Assembly (NCBI GenBank): GCA_030540405.1
Contig: JAUNWH010000007.1
Location: 19,606 to 83,605, forward strand
Reading direction: 5' to 3'
DNA from: Spirochaetales bacterium
Lineage (GTDB): Bacteria; Spirochaetota; Spirochaetia; Treponematales; Treponemataceae
Length of the DNA: 64,000 nucleotides
Shown here in pieces: positions 43,775-53,236 of this stretch. The notes under the pieces were generated by a model. That model searched no databases. It was not told where the DNA came from and saw nothing but the letters and a program-made list of their open reading frames with translations. Numbering within the stretch: the stretch's first letter is position 1; each line of letters begins with the position of its first letter. Made by a program: the position numbers and the translations under genes.

Positions 43775-44899
43775 TTAAGACTCTCCTAGAGTTCTGCCTT
43801 TTAACTGCTGAAAAATTCCGCAGCCCAAAAGATAAAGTTCTCCATTTTCAATTTTTATTTTAGCAAGAAACCGGACAGGCTTTTCCATATCAACTGGAGG
43901 CGTTGGAGTTTTTTCAAAAACAACTTTCACAGTTCCACTTGACGAGCGTTTTTCTTCCGTCGGAATATAATCCACCAAAAGCATACAGCCCCAGGAACCG
44001 TCGCTTTTTTGATATTCATTTATAGCAGTGCCATCCCAAATCACATAGCAGTTCTGATAAAGCAGCGGATTTTCTTTTACTTCAAGATAAGAATATTTGT
44101 CTTTTAAAGAACTGAATGTAGGCTCTTTAAAAAGCTCCGCCATCTCCAAGGATTTTTGCTTTATTGAATGAGCCGCATTGCTATTTAGAATTTTATTAAG
44201 CTCAACTTGCGCTGCATTGTCCCGGCCTTCACCAAAATATTTTTTTGCAGAATTAAAAACAGAAGCAACCTGATTTTTTTCAAGCTTCACAGTAAAATCT
44301 TTTTCAGAAATATTTATCTGAAGAGGATTTTTTATTTCTTCCGTAGAAAGAGAAAACTTTGAATCAAACTCGGTGAGCGGCTTGTTAAATTTTTTCCAAG
44401 GCTCATAAATCACAAGCATTGAACAAACAATTCCTATCAAAAACCCCGCAAGAATGCAATTTCTTATAATGTCCGGATTCATTCCAAGCGGCGGATAGAA
44501 TTTTTTTATGTCGCCGGAATCAACCCATTTGCAGATTGTTGTATAATCTCCGTAAAGCCTGATAAATTCCATTGCCGAGCGCGCAATCGAATTTCTTGGA
44601 TCAATATCAAGAACTTCAAGATAATATTCAAGAGCTCTGTCAGTTTCTCCGTGCCTAAGAAAAATAACCGCCTGCCCCAAAAGAAGCTGAGTATTTTTTA
44701 TTTTTATTTCACGCGCGCTTCTAAAATTCTGGGAAGCTTTTCCTGGAACATCAGCATACAAATAAGCAATTCCCAACGCTAGGTAATATTCAAAATCACC
44801 TTCATAAATATCCTCGTAAGATTCAAGAATATTTATTGCAAGATCAAATTTGCGGCGTTTTATGAGATGCTTTGCTATGTCCAGGTTGGAACGTCCCAT
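43775..44899 (-). CDS. TPR protein with one membrane helix
   Basis: The 374-residue protein begins with three or four TPR repeats in the cytoplasmic part (LDIAKHLIKRRKFDLAINILESYEDIYEGDFEYYLALGIAYLY, and ALEYYLEVLDIDPRNSIARSAMEFIRLYGDY) to about residue 130, then one transmembrane helix (about 147-168, NCILAGFLIGIVCSMLVIY), and a C-terminal domain of about 200 residues outside the inner membrane. Position next to two envelope proteins suggests a periplasm-spanning scaffold. Its start directly follows the stop of the next gene upstream. Function unknown. Confidence 0.8.
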   Translation of the reverse strand: MGRSNLDIAKHLIKRRKFDLAINILESYEDIYEGDFEYYLALGIAYLYADVPGKASQNFRSAREIKIKNTQLLLGQAVIFLRHGETDRALEYYLEVLDIDPRNSIARSAMEFIRLYGDYTTICKWVDSGDIKKFYPPLGMNPDIIRNCILAGFLIGIVCSMLVIYEPWKKFNKPLTEFDSKFSLSTEEIKNPLQINISEKDFTVKLEKNQVASVFNSAKKYFGEGRDNAAQVELNKILNSNAAHSIKQKSLEMAELFKEPTFSSLKDKYSYLEVKENPLLYQNCYVIWDGTAINEYQKSDGSWGCMLLVDYIPTEEKRSSSGTVKVVFEKTPTPPVDMEKPVRFLAKIKIENGELYLLGCGIFQQLKGRTLGES

Positions 44900-46117
44900 T
44901 TATCTTTCAACTCCAAGTTTTGCAAGAATTGAATCAAGTTCTGAATTAAGCCGGGCAAGTTCTTCCTTGTCAACGTCACTTGAAAGAGAAGCTATGTGGT
45001 CAAGCAAATTCTGAATGTATTCAGGATCAAGCTGCTCTTCTGTAACTTCAACAAAAGGCGTTCCATTTTTTGTATAGTCGTGAATTTCTTTTTCTGAAAG
45101 TCCGGCTTCCTGAGGAGTAAGAGGAGTCGGAGCTGGCGCAACGTCTGTTGTAGGAACTGCAACTTTAGAATAAATTCCAAGCATTGTTTTTCCGTTCGCC
45201 AAGTCTGAAAGAAATTTTTTTCCAGCAGGAAGCTCTCCGTCTGTAGCAACTGAAATAAAAAATCCCACAGCAGAAGTTTTTAGCGGATCAAGATATGCAG
45301 TGTCCCAGTTTATGCAAAGCGCGGAATTATTGTACGACAAAACAGAAGTAAAACTTTTTCCATGCTGAACTGAAGGAATCCAGCCAGAAGAATTTACAAG
45401 ATTTTCTTTATTAGCAAGCATAACATTGCAAGGCCTGCTTATTCCGGCTCCTTCAAGAAGAAACTGAACTGCCGCTTTTGCATTGCTAGAACGAATCCAT
45501 AAATCATCAGACATATCTGTAAACTGAGTTTCAGAATTGACTTTGCTTCTAGCCGCTGTAGAAAAATGCGCTGAAGTATTTTCACCAAGAACAGTGTCAA
45601 ACACGCCTTTTAATGCAAACGACTGAATATTTTTTCCAAGATTGATTGTATAAACTGTAACACGCAGCATATCGGTTCTTGTGGAATTAGGAATCGACGG
45701 AAGAAAACTAAAGTCAACAACAACCTGAGCAACATTCGGAATCAGATAAGCCATCTGCGCTCCCAAAGGCGTTCTGCGGCATTCAGTTTTTATTCCAGTT
45801 CCGCGGGCAAGCTTGTATTCTTTTCTTCCGGCTTTAAGAGCAAAAAAAGATGCCGAGCCTGAATCGTAGCTTGAAAGAAGCGCAATCTCACGGCCTTTTT
45901 CAGGAAGCGCGTAAAGAGAAAAAGCTCCAGTCGTGCTGTCAAGAGCAAGCCGGATTTCATCCTTGTCAATTACAATATTTTTTTCCACAGAATATGAAGG
46001 GATTTCTTTTTTTTCCGAAGAATCTTTTTGCATTACAAAAGAAAGATCTTCATTCTGGGCGTTCAATGTAAAAACAGAAGCGACAAAAAAAGCAAAAGCA
46101 AATAAATTTTTTTTCAT
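44900..46117 (-). CDS. exported hypothetical protein, spirochaete type
   Basis: A signal peptide (about 1-20, cleavage near LNA-QNE) precedes a 385-residue mature part. It is rich in short strands (about 50-310), ending in a proline-rich linker TDVAPAPTPLTPQEAG and a C-terminal helical segment with acidic residues (about 335-405). I cannot name a domain. It overlaps the next gene by a base (TTACT junction at 46117) and abuts the TPR-membrane protein. The three genes (43775-47016) look like one envelope unit. Confidence 0.75.
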   Translation of the reverse strand: MKKNLFAFAFFVASVFTLNAQNEDLSFVMQKDSSEKKEIPSYSVEKNIVIDKDEIRLALDSTTGAFSLYALPEKGREIALLSSYDSGSASFFALKAGRKEYKLARGTGIKTECRRTPLGAQMAYLIPNVAQVVVDFSFLPSIPNSTRTDMLRVTVYTINLGKNIQSFALKGVFDTVLGENTSAHFSTAARSKVNSETQFTDMSDDLWIRSSNAKAAVQFLLEGAGISRPCNVMLANKENLVNSSGWIPSVQHGKSFTSVLSYNNSALCINWDTAYLDPLKTSAVGFFISVATDGELPAGKKFLSDLANGKTMLGIYSKVAVPTTDVAPAPTPLTPQEAGLSEKEIHDYTKNGTPFVEVTEEQLDPEYIQNLLDHIASLSSDVDKEELARLNSELDSILAKLGVER

Positions 46118-47016
46118 TACTTTCCCCCGTATTTTTCATCAAGAAGTTTCTGAATCAAAGCAGCTTTTTCTTTAAGAGAATACATTTCCTCATCTTCAAT
46201 TCCGCCTGAAGAAACTGGAATTTCTTCATTTAAATTTTCCGCACGGACATTTGAAGCAGAAGGCAATCCGGCTGAAGCATTTTCTTCAAGCTCCCTGATT
46301 CTGCTGTTTGCAATTCTAAGCTGCTTTTTTAGCTCGGCAATATCTTCCGACTGCATAGTTCTAAGCTCGCGCTCATAGTTTTCCTTGCTGCTAAGATATT
46401 CTTCGCCAGTCATTTTCAAAAGATAAAGAAGTTTCTGCTCACGGTCGCGCTGAGTTATAAGGTAAAGCTTGAATTCCGCATCGCCATATTTCGCGCTGTC
46501 TGGATATTCTGAAACAACTCTTTTATACAAAGAGCGGGATGTCTCGTAGTCGTAATCCTCATAAAAACATTCGGCAATCCAGTACAATGCGGAAGAATAC
46601 ATTTTGCTTTCTGGATATTCATTGCAGAAGCTTCCAAGAGCCATTACCGCGCTGTCATTCTGACCAATGCTATGCAACGCTCTTCCACGCTGATATTCAA
46701 CAGCAGGAAGCAAAGAGCTTTCTGGAAAAGCGGAAATAAAATAATCGCAGGCATTCACAGCAGAAGAAAAATCTTCAGAATAAACAAGGCTCATAATAAC
46801 CATAAACCAAGTTGAATCCGTTGAATATTCCTCTGAATCCGCAGCCCGCCTCAAAAATACAGAAGCGTCAGTCCAAGCTTTGTCTTTATAGCAAATAAGT
46901 CCTTGCACAAAAGAATCCGCCGCGCTTTCACCTGATGGACTTTTTTGGCTAAATGCAAACGGAAGCGCAAAAGTCAAAACAAGAAAAGCCAGTACAAAGC
47001 GTTTTTTTATTTCCAT
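46117..47016 (-). CDS. exported TPR protein (BamD/CpoB-like)
   Basis: The 299-residue protein has a signal peptide (about 5-23), TPR repeats (about 30-185; ALYWIAECFYEDYDYETSRSLYKRVVSEYPDSA is typical of the BamD/CpoB group), then a coiled-coil (about 205-245, ELKKQLRIANSRIRELEE) and a low-complexity tail. No lipobox cysteine is present, unlike E. coli BamD. A role in outer-membrane assembly or cell division coordination fits the neighbourhood but is inferred. It overlaps rpe: its ATG (47016) lies inside the last codons of rpe. Confidence 0.82.
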   Translation of the reverse strand: MEIKKRFVLAFLVLTFALPFAFSQKSPSGESAADSFVQGLICYKDKAWTDASVFLRRAADSEEYSTDSTWFMVIMSLVYSEDFSSAVNACDYFISAFPESSLLPAVEYQRGRALHSIGQNDSAVMALGSFCNEYPESKMYSSALYWIAECFYEDYDYETSRSLYKRVVSEYPDSAKYGDAEFKLYLITQRDREQKLLYLLKMTGEEYLSSKENYERELRTMQSEDIAELKKQLRIANSRIRELEENASAGLPSASNVRAENLNEEIPVSSGGIEDEEMYSLKEKAALIQKLLDEKYGGK

Positions 47017-47642
47017 TCTAAATTCCCCCTGAAAAATGACGAGCCGGAAACAACAATATCTGTTCCCGCTTCAAGGACATCCTCCAAGGTTTCTTGATTT
47101 ATGCCGCCATCTACAGAAATAAGATATTTAAAGTTTTTCTCTCTCTGTATATCGGCAAGTTTTCTGATTTTTTCAATAGTATATGGAATAAGTTTTTGTC
47201 CGCCCCACCCCGGATTTACAGACATAACAAGAACAAGGTCAACAAAAGGCAAAAGCTCTTCAACCGCGCTCAAAGGAGTTGCCGGGCACAATGCGATTCC
47301 GGCTTTTTTTCCGGCGTCATGGATAAGCTGAACACATCGGTCTGCGTGGCAAGTTGCTTCTATATGAAATGTAACAATGTCCGCGCCAGATTCTATATAG
47401 GAAACAATTGAATTTTCAGGACTCTCAATCATAAGATGAACGTCAAATGGAAGCTTTGTGCATTTTCGGATTGAACTGATTACAGGCTGACCATAAGAAA
47501 CCTGCGGAACAAAATGCCCGTCCATAACATCAACATGAACAAAGGAACTGCTCTTTTCTTCTATAAATTTAAATGCGGAATTCAAATCTGAAAAATCCGC
47601 GGAAAGGAGCGACGGCGAAAGAAATCGGCTGTTTTTTTTCAT
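47007..47642 (-). CDS. rpe: ribulose-phosphate 3-epimerase
   Basis: Rpe interconverts ribulose-5-phosphate and xylulose-5-phosphate in the pentose phosphate pathway. The protein is a standard TIM barrel: FLSPSLLSADFSDL, VHVDVMDGHFVPQVSYG (metal and catalytic Asp), LPFDVHLMIESPENSI, LVMSVNPGWGGQKLIP and ISVDGGINQETLEDVLEAG. I choose ATG 47642 (211 aa) over an upstream TTG at 47666, because a TATCAT ends 6 bases before it with TTGATA 17 bases further up, and the family normally starts here. No Shine-Dalgarno is present. Confidence 0.95.
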   Translation of the reverse strand: MKKNSRFLSPSLLSADFSDLNSAFKFIEEKSSSFVHVDVMDGHFVPQVSYGQPVISSIRKCTKLPFDVHLMIESPENSIVSYIESGADIVTFHIEATCHADRCVQLIHDAGKKAGIALCPATPLSAVEELLPFVDLVLVMSVNPGWGGQKLIPYTIEKIRKLADIQREKNFKYLISVDGGINQETLEDVLEAGTDIVVSGSSFFRGNLEWK

Positions 47643-47648
47643 AGAGCC

Positions 47649-47677
47649 ATGATAAATAAATTCCAATTATTTATCAA
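47649..47677 (-). promoter_or_regulatory. promoter of rpe, likely leaderless
   Basis: On the minus strand TTGATA (47677-47672) and TATCAT (47654-47649) are 17 bases apart; GGCTCT is all that separates the -10 from the ATG at 47642. This arrangement also decides the start. Confidence 0.65.
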
Positions 47678-47752
47678 TTGAAATTTTCAAGAACAAAAAT
47701 TCAGGCAAAACAAAAAAAATTCAAAACTTTTAGGCTATAAGGCACAGAACTA

Positions 47753-47782
47753 TTGACAAACACATTGAAAAACCATTATAAA
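47753..47782 (+). promoter_or_regulatory. upstream promoter candidate before the TPR-greA genes
   Basis: TTGACA (47753-47758) and TATAAA (47777-47782) are 18 bases apart. It lies 30 bases upstream of a second promoter closer to the gene. Confidence 0.5.
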
Positions 47783-47809
47783 TATTACCCCCTTTTGAAG
47801 AAAATCACA

Positions 47810-47837
47810 TTGACTAAATCTTTCAAATATATATAAT
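47810..47837 (+). promoter_or_regulatory. promoter of the TPR gene at 47846, near-leaderless
   Basis: TTGACT (47810-47815) and TATAAT (47832-47837) are 16 bases apart; TGAATCTT gives 8 bases to the ATG at 47846. There is no Shine-Dalgarno. Confidence 0.6.
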
Positions 47838-47845
47838 TGAATCTT

Positions 47846-48784
47846 ATGGGTATTCAGTCGGAAAACGCGCTCTGCAATGCGTTCAAACTTATTGAAATTT
47901 GCAATATTTCAGAAGCTTCGGAACTGCTCAAGGACGCGCTCACAATCGATCTGGACGACGAAGGCATTGTTTTTGCAATAAAATGCTGCGGATTCTGGAT
48001 TGACACGCTGAACTCAATTCCCAGTCTTTCCAGTTTTGAACAGGGCGAAACTCTTCTGAACCAATGGAAGCAGTTTGTCTTTATAACCGGAAAAAAAAGC
48101 GAAAAGCACGAAAGAACAATCTATTCCTTTAAAAAAGGAATTTTTTCGCTCGCACTGGAATGCTACAGCAAGGCGGCGGACGAAAAAGACAACAGGCTCA
48201 AGTCTGAAATTTTAAGAAAAACCGGGCTTTGCTATAAAAAACTGGGTTCCTACGAAGTTGCCCTTAACTTTTTAAAGGAAGCGAATGGAACTCTTTCTGG
48301 GCAGGCGGCTATTGTTGCGGAAGTCGCAGACTGCTATGCGCTTTGCGGGGAAACAAAAAATGCAAAAATGCTTTTTAGGGAAGCTTTTTACATAGATGCA
48401 AAAAAAATAGACTTCTTTTTTCTGGATTCGCCAATGATAAAGGCTCTTATAAGCAAAGTTGAAGAGATTGGCTATACAGGCGAAGCATTGCAGGAATGGG
48501 TTGCGGTTTACGGAGTTATACTTGAAGTTTTTACCGTAAAAAGGCTTTTAAGAGCTCAGGAAGTAATCCATTTACGGCAGGAAATTTTTGCAAGGGAAAG
48601 CGAGATGAAAGATCCTGGGAGCAACAAGGAAGTTATAAAACCAAGGCTCTTGAACCTTTATTTTTGGCTTATAGATTACTATATTTCGTCAAAAGAAAAG
48701 TCAAGCAGTATTTCGGAAGTCATGCTCAAGATGAAAATTCTTGATCCTGAGATTCACAATTTATACAGATTCGGAAACCTCTGA
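47846..48784 (+). CDS. TPR-type hypothetical protein
   Basis: The 312-residue protein has no signal peptide and is almost entirely helical, with TPR-like pairs (CYSKAADEKDNRLKSEILRKTGLCYKKLGSYEVALNFLKEANGTL near 110-150 and ADCYALCGETKNAKMLFREAFYIDAKKIDFFF). It is likely a cytoplasmic scaffold. It lies 39 bases before the long greA, whose own N-terminal part is also helical repeats, so the two may work together in transcription; that is inference. Codon use is a little richer in G and C than nearby genes. I start at ATG 47846. Confidence 0.8.
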   Translation: MGIQSENALCNAFKLIEICNISEASELLKDALTIDLDDEGIVFAIKCCGFWIDTLNSIPSLSSFEQGETLLNQWKQFVFITGKKSEKHERTIYSFKKGIFSLALECYSKAADEKDNRLKSEILRKTGLCYKKLGSYEVALNFLKEANGTLSGQAAIVAEVADCYALCGETKNAKMLFREAFYIDAKKIDFFFLDSPMIKALISKVEEIGYTGEALQEWVAVYGVILEVFTVKRLLRAQEVIHLRQEIFARESEMKDPGSNKEVIKPRLLNLYFWLIDYYISSKEKSSSISEVMLKMKILDPEIHNLYRFGNL

Positions 48785-48823
48785 AAAAGCAGAGAAGTTT
48801 ATAAAAAACTAGGAGCAAACATT

Positions 48824-51568
48824 ATGTCTGAAGAACTTGAAAATTCTGTCCGCGAAATGCTGAAGGCAGAAACATGGACACGAGCGGGAATTACAAACTT
48901 CACCAAGAACAACATCGAAGAACTTGAAAAAGTCCTTGACGAATGTAGAAACCAGAACTGTGAGTACGCCATCAAGGACATCTGCGATGAACAGCTTGCG
49001 CACACAAAAGACAGCATTGTAGCCCTTTATCTTTCAGGCATGATTGCAATGCGCACAGGTTCCGTAGACACAAGCTCCCTTTATGCGCTCTTTGATATTT
49101 TTGAAAAGAATCACAAGGAATCTCTTGTTGAATATCTTTGCAATTCAATTCTTGAAGACGATCCGCAGAACAAGCTTGCTCTAAGAAAACTTGCGGATTA
49201 TTACAAGGCTTCAAATGACGACAGGCTCTGGGAACTTTATGAGAAAATTGTAAAGCTTGACTTTGAAGAAGCTGAAATGGCGCGCATTCTTGCTGAACGC
49301 TACGATTCTCAGGGAAACAAGGAAGCCGCAATAAACTACTATAAAAAGGCATTGCTCCGCTTTGTCGCCGCAAAAAACATCGGCTCTGCAAAAGCTATAT
49401 GGTCAATTCTTGTTTCTTACATTCCAGAAGAACTTGATTTCTTTATGCTGGTTCAGCGCAAAATTGCAAAGACAATCAGCGAAGACAAGTCAGCAATTCT
49501 TATGCAGGAACTTTACGCATATTACAAGGACACTGCAAAATGGGACACTGCAATCAGCATTCTAAAGCTTATTCTTGAAATTGACAGCAAAGATTCCTGG
49601 GCGCGCAAAGAAATCACAGAATGTTTCCGCGGAAAATACGCAGACCACTCGCATCTTGAAGATTACATAAAATCTTCAAATTTGAACCAGTCGTTCCGCA
49701 ATGTCTTTGAAGCAATCAACGACTTTGAAAAGCACATTGCATTCGACGCAAAAAATTACGTTTACCACAGAACTTGGGGCGTTGGAATTATCTCAAAAGT
49801 TGAAGGCGACATTCTTACAATCAACTTCGGAAAGAAAACCGGCGTTCACACAATGTCTTTAAAAATGGCAGTCAGCGCGCTTCAGCCTCTTGCAAAAGAC
49901 CACATCAAAGTCTACAAGAAAACTGTAAAGCATGAAGAGCTTGTAAAAAAAGTAAAGTCTGACATTCCATGGACTTTAAAGACAATAATCAAAAGCTACA
50001 ATAATAACTGCGATGAAAAGCATATTAAGGCGGAACTTGTTCCTTCAATTTTGAAAGACGCAGCTAAAGATAAAGACGGAAAAACAAAAGGCTCAAGCGA
50101 ATGGACAAGCTGGCACGCAAAAGCTCAGAAAATTCTTGCAGAAGCTCCGTTCTGTGTAAATCCAAACGACGCGAATTTCTACACAGTCCGCGACAGAGAA
50201 CTTAGCAAGTCAGAACGTCTTGCAAACGAATTCAAGGCGAACAAGGAATTCTTCCCAAGAATCGACATAATGGCACGTTATCTTGAAGCGATTGAAGATC
50301 CTTCTGATGACCAGTTCTCTGAAATGTTCAGCTACTTTGCAAACTACCTCAAGGCATTCACTTCGGTAGATGAGCATATTGTGGCTTCTTACCTTGTTGT
50401 TCAGGAAATTGTAAAAAGAATTTCCGCGCTGGAAAATCCTGCAAAATTCACATTCGCCGAGCTTTATTCAGAAATTGAAAATCCGCGCGAAATGTACACA
50501 AAGCTCAAGGACACAAAAAATACTCATCTCAAGAAAATGTTCCTTGCAAATATCAAGATGCTTCCAGACTGGGATGCTCAGTACACTTTCTTGTTCCCGA
50601 CTGTGCTTGATAAAAATCTTATCGCGGAAATTATTTCAGCCGGAAAAGAAGAAAAAACTGTCCGCCTTGTTCAGGATATTTTCAACGACTACAGAAGCAA
50701 CAGAAATGCTGTAAACTACTTTATTTCTAAATGCAAAACTGAAGAATGGTTTGTTGAAGCAAAAATTTCAGAGGAAAAGCAGCTTGTAACTTTGGTCAAC
50801 ATAATTTCAGTCTGCAACCGTGAAAAAAACAATCACGTAAACACAGTTGAAAACACAAAGACAATAAAGGAAGCCACTGCCCTTCTCTTTGGAAACAAGC
50901 TGAACGAAGACAAGAATCCAATGCTTGAGTATATGCTTGCAAATTCAACTGATGTAATTACAAGAATGTACACAATGGTCAGCGACCTTTCTGATCTTGA
51001 ACTGCAATACAAAGCCGCTTTAAGAAACGGAATCTTGAAAAAATATCCAGACTTCAAATTCCAAGAAGCAGAAATCAAGCAGGAAGCTCCAAAAGGACTT
51101 CTGGTTACTGCAAAAATGCTCGAAGTCAAACGCTCGCTTGCAGAAGACATCGAAAAAGTTCAGCTTCCAAAAGTTGCCGCTGAAATCGGCGAGGCAAAAG
51201 AAAAAGGCGACCTTAAGGAAAATGCTGAATACATAGCAGCAAAAGAAGCTCAGCACCGACTGAACGTTCAGCTTTCAAAACTCAAGGAAGAACTTTCACG
51301 CGCAGTTGTATTCGATCCTACAACAGCGACGACATCGCTTGTTTCATTCGGAACAAAAGTTACATTGCATAACAATCTTGAAAACAATGAAGTTGTTTAT
51401 ACAATTCTTGGTCCGTGGGAATCAAATGTTGATGAAGGAATAATTTCTTATCTTTCACCGCTCGGAAACAATCTTCTTGATATGAAAAACGGAGAGCAAA
51501 GAGCGTTTACAATCAACGACCACAAATACGATTACACTGTAAAATCTATTGAGGCCGCTGAAGTTTAA
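48824..51568 (+). CDS. greA: GreA transcript cleavage factor with long N-terminal helical-repeat extension
   Basis: GreA helps stalled RNA polymerase cut back its transcript. Only the last 160 of 914 residues are GreA: KVAAEIGEAKEKGDLKENAEYIAAKEAQ is the coiled coil with the acidic tip residues (D and E), and LVSFGTKVTLHNNL...YTILGPWESNVDEGIISYLSPLGNNLLDMKNGE is the FKBP-like head. The first 750 residues are TPR-like or HEAT-like helical pairs. Such long GreA forms are known in spirochaetes (Borrelia and T. pallidum). AGGAG precedes the ATG. An MBL hydrolase gene follows 23 bases later. Confidence 0.93.
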   Translation: MSEELENSVREMLKAETWTRAGITNFTKNNIEELEKVLDECRNQNCEYAIKDICDEQLAHTKDSIVALYLSGMIAMRTGSVDTSSLYALFDIFEKNHKESLVEYLCNSILEDDPQNKLALRKLADYYKASNDDRLWELYEKIVKLDFEEAEMARILAERYDSQGNKEAAINYYKKALLRFVAAKNIGSAKAIWSILVSYIPEELDFFMLVQRKIAKTISEDKSAILMQELYAYYKDTAKWDTAISILKLILEIDSKDSWARKEITECFRGKYADHSHLEDYIKSSNLNQSFRNVFEAINDFEKHIAFDAKNYVYHRTWGVGIISKVEGDILTINFGKKTGVHTMSLKMAVSALQPLAKDHIKVYKKTVKHEELVKKVKSDIPWTLKTIIKSYNNNCDEKHIKAELVPSILKDAAKDKDGKTKGSSEWTSWHAKAQKILAEAPFCVNPNDANFYTVRDRELSKSERLANEFKANKEFFPRIDIMARYLEAIEDPSDDQFSEMFSYFANYLKAFTSVDEHIVASYLVVQEIVKRISALENPAKFTFAELYSEIENPREMYTKLKDTKNTHLKKMFLANIKMLPDWDAQYTFLFPTVLDKNLIAEIISAGKEEKTVRLVQDIFNDYRSNRNAVNYFISKCKTEEWFVEAKISEEKQLVTLVNIISVCNREKNNHVNTVENTKTIKEATALLFGNKLNEDKNPMLEYMLANSTDVITRMYTMVSDLSDLELQYKAALRNGILKKYPDFKFQEAEIKQEAPKGLLVTAKMLEVKRSLAEDIEKVQLPKVAAEIGEAKEKGDLKENAEYIAAKEAQHRLNVQLSKLKEELSRAVVFDPTTATTSLVSFGTKVTLHNNLENNEVVYTILGPWESNVDEGIISYLSPLGNNLLDMKNGEQRAFTINDHKYDYTVKSIEAAEV

Positions 51569-51591
51569 CAAAAAGTGGAGCTGGCAAAACA

Positions 51592-52527
51592 ATGGCTATA
51601 AATGAAAAATCATTTGTAAAACTTTCAGCTAACGTTGGAATGTTCTGCCACTCCACAAACATTGGAGTTATTTTCAGCAATGACGAAATTTTTCTTATTG
51701 ACTCAGGGCAGTCAGAAGAAGACGGAAAACTCATTGCTGAAACACTTTCATCTCTTTTTCCTGAAAAAAAAATCAAAGCCGTAATCCAGACACATTCACA
51801 CGCTGACCACTGCGGCGGCTCTTTGTATCTGAAAAAAAATTTAGAAACTCAAATTTGGGCTTCAGCAGAATCTGCAAGAGTAATGGAAGTTCCAGCGATA
51901 ATCGGAGCGATTTACTGCGGCGGAGTTTCTCTAAAAGAATTTGATATTCCGCAGTTCACGCCGCCAGAACCAATTTTTACCGACAGAATTTTAACTGAAG
52001 AAAAAATCGAGCTTGACGATGTTTTTATTTCATTTTACTTTCTTCCGGGACACTTTTTTGATCAGATTGGAATTTTAGTTCAAGACAAATCAGACGGAAG
52101 AAAAAGTTTTTTTCTTGGCGACAGTTTTTTTGGAATCGAGCTTTTAAAAAAAACATGGATTCCGTTTTTATGCAACCAAAAAGATTTCAGAAAATCAGTA
52201 AGAAAAATCGCATCAATAAAATCTGATTTTTATATTCCTGGCCACGGCTCAAAATGCACGTTCGCAACAATAAATGCGTTTGCAGAAATAAACATAATGG
52301 TTACTTACGAATTTGAATCTCTCATTTTAAAAAAAATCAATGAAGGATTCAGAACAACGGAAGATCTTTTAAAAGCAATCGCCGACTATTCGTCAATAAA
52401 AATGAAAGTTGTTCCGTTTTATTTAATCGGCACAACGCTGCGCTCATATCTTTCCTGCCTTGAGCACGAAGGGCAAATCGCCTGCGAAATTATAGATAAC
52501 AGACTTATTTGGAGGACTTTAAAATGA
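51592..52527 (+). CDS. metallo-beta-lactamase-fold hydrolase
   Basis: The 311-residue protein has the MBL core: FLIDSGQSEEDGKLIAETL, VIQTHSHADHCGGSLYLK (HxHxDH zinc motif near 63), FYFLPGHFFDQIGILV (third histidine), SFFLGDSFFG (bridging Asp) and FYIPGHGS (last histidine). Glyoxalase II-like and lactonase-like enzymes share this layout, so the substrate cannot be named. A C-terminal helical extension of about 90 residues ends in a winged-helix-like segment. GGAG precedes the ATG, and its stop overlaps the deoC start (ATGA). Confidence 0.9.
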   Translation: MAINEKSFVKLSANVGMFCHSTNIGVIFSNDEIFLIDSGQSEEDGKLIAETLSSLFPEKKIKAVIQTHSHADHCGGSLYLKKNLETQIWASAESARVMEVPAIIGAIYCGGVSLKEFDIPQFTPPEPIFTDRILTEEKIELDDVFISFYFLPGHFFDQIGILVQDKSDGRKSFFLGDSFFGIELLKKTWIPFLCNQKDFRKSVRKIASIKSDFYIPGHGSKCTFATINAFAEINIMVTYEFESLILKKINEGFRTTEDLLKAIADYSSIKMKVVPFYLIGTTLRSYLSCLEHEGQIACEIIDNRLIWRTLK

Positions 52528-53234
52528 CAAAACAAAAACTTGCAAAATTTATAGATCAGACTCTTCTTTCTCCAGAAGCAACAGAAGAACAAGTTGAAAA
52601 ATTTTGCCAGCAAGCAAAAGAATACGGATTTGCAAGTGTCTGCATAAATCCCGTTTTTGTTTCAACAGCGTCAAAAATTCTTTCAGGCTCGCAAACTAAA
52701 GTCTGCACTGTAATAGATTTTCCTCTTGGAGCCGGAGGAACAGAATCAAAAATGTCGCAGGCAGACATTGCAATTACAAACGGGGCAGACGAGCTTGACT
52801 TTGTAATAGACTTGAATCTTGTAAAAAGCAAAAAATGGAACGAGCTTGCACAGCAGCTTTCGTTTTTAACAAAGAGCGTTCAGGAAGCTTCGATGTTTTC
52901 AGAAAAAGACGGAATTCCTCGCAAAGGAAAAGTTTTAACAAAGCTGATTTTGGAAACAACGCTTTTAGATGATGATGAAATAATTCAATCTTGCATCTGC
53001 GCAAAAAACGCAGGATTTGATTTTGTCAAAACTTCCACAGGATTTTCAATGAAAAAACCGAACGGAGCAACAATCCATGCTGTTGAATTAATGAGGAAAA
53101 CTGTGGGAAATGAAATGGGCGTAAAAGCTAGCGGCGGAATTCATTCTACACAAGAAGCGCTTGATTTTATTTCAGCTGGAGCAAATAGAATAGGCGCAAG
53201 TTCTGGGATTCAAATTGTGGATGGACTAAACTGA
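52524..53234 (+). CDS. deoC: deoxyribose-phosphate aldolase
   Basis: DeoC splits 2-deoxyribose-5-phosphate into glyceraldehyde-3-phosphate and acetaldehyde, downstream of DeoD-type phosphorolysis. Start at ATG 52524 with GGAGG upstream; a longer frame overlaps the preceding gene. The family barrel shows VCTVIDFPLGAGG, ELDFVIDLNLVKSKKW, GFDFVKTSTGFSMKKPNGATIHAVELMRKTVG (Schiff-base Lys) and MGVKASGGIHSTQEALDFI (second Lys). The 236-residue length fits. It ends 2 bases from the convergent arsR. Confidence 0.96.
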   Translation: MTKQKLAKFIDQTLLSPEATEEQVEKFCQQAKEYGFASVCINPVFVSTASKILSGSQTKVCTVIDFPLGAGGTESKMSQADIAITNGADELDFVIDLNLVKSKKWNELAQQLSFLTKSVQEASMFSEKDGIPRKGKVLTKLILETTLLDDDEIIQSCICAKNAGFDFVKTSTGFSMKKPNGATIHAVELMRKTVGNEMGVKASGGIHSTQEALDFISAGANRIGASSGIQIVDGLN

Positions 53235-53236
53235 AA

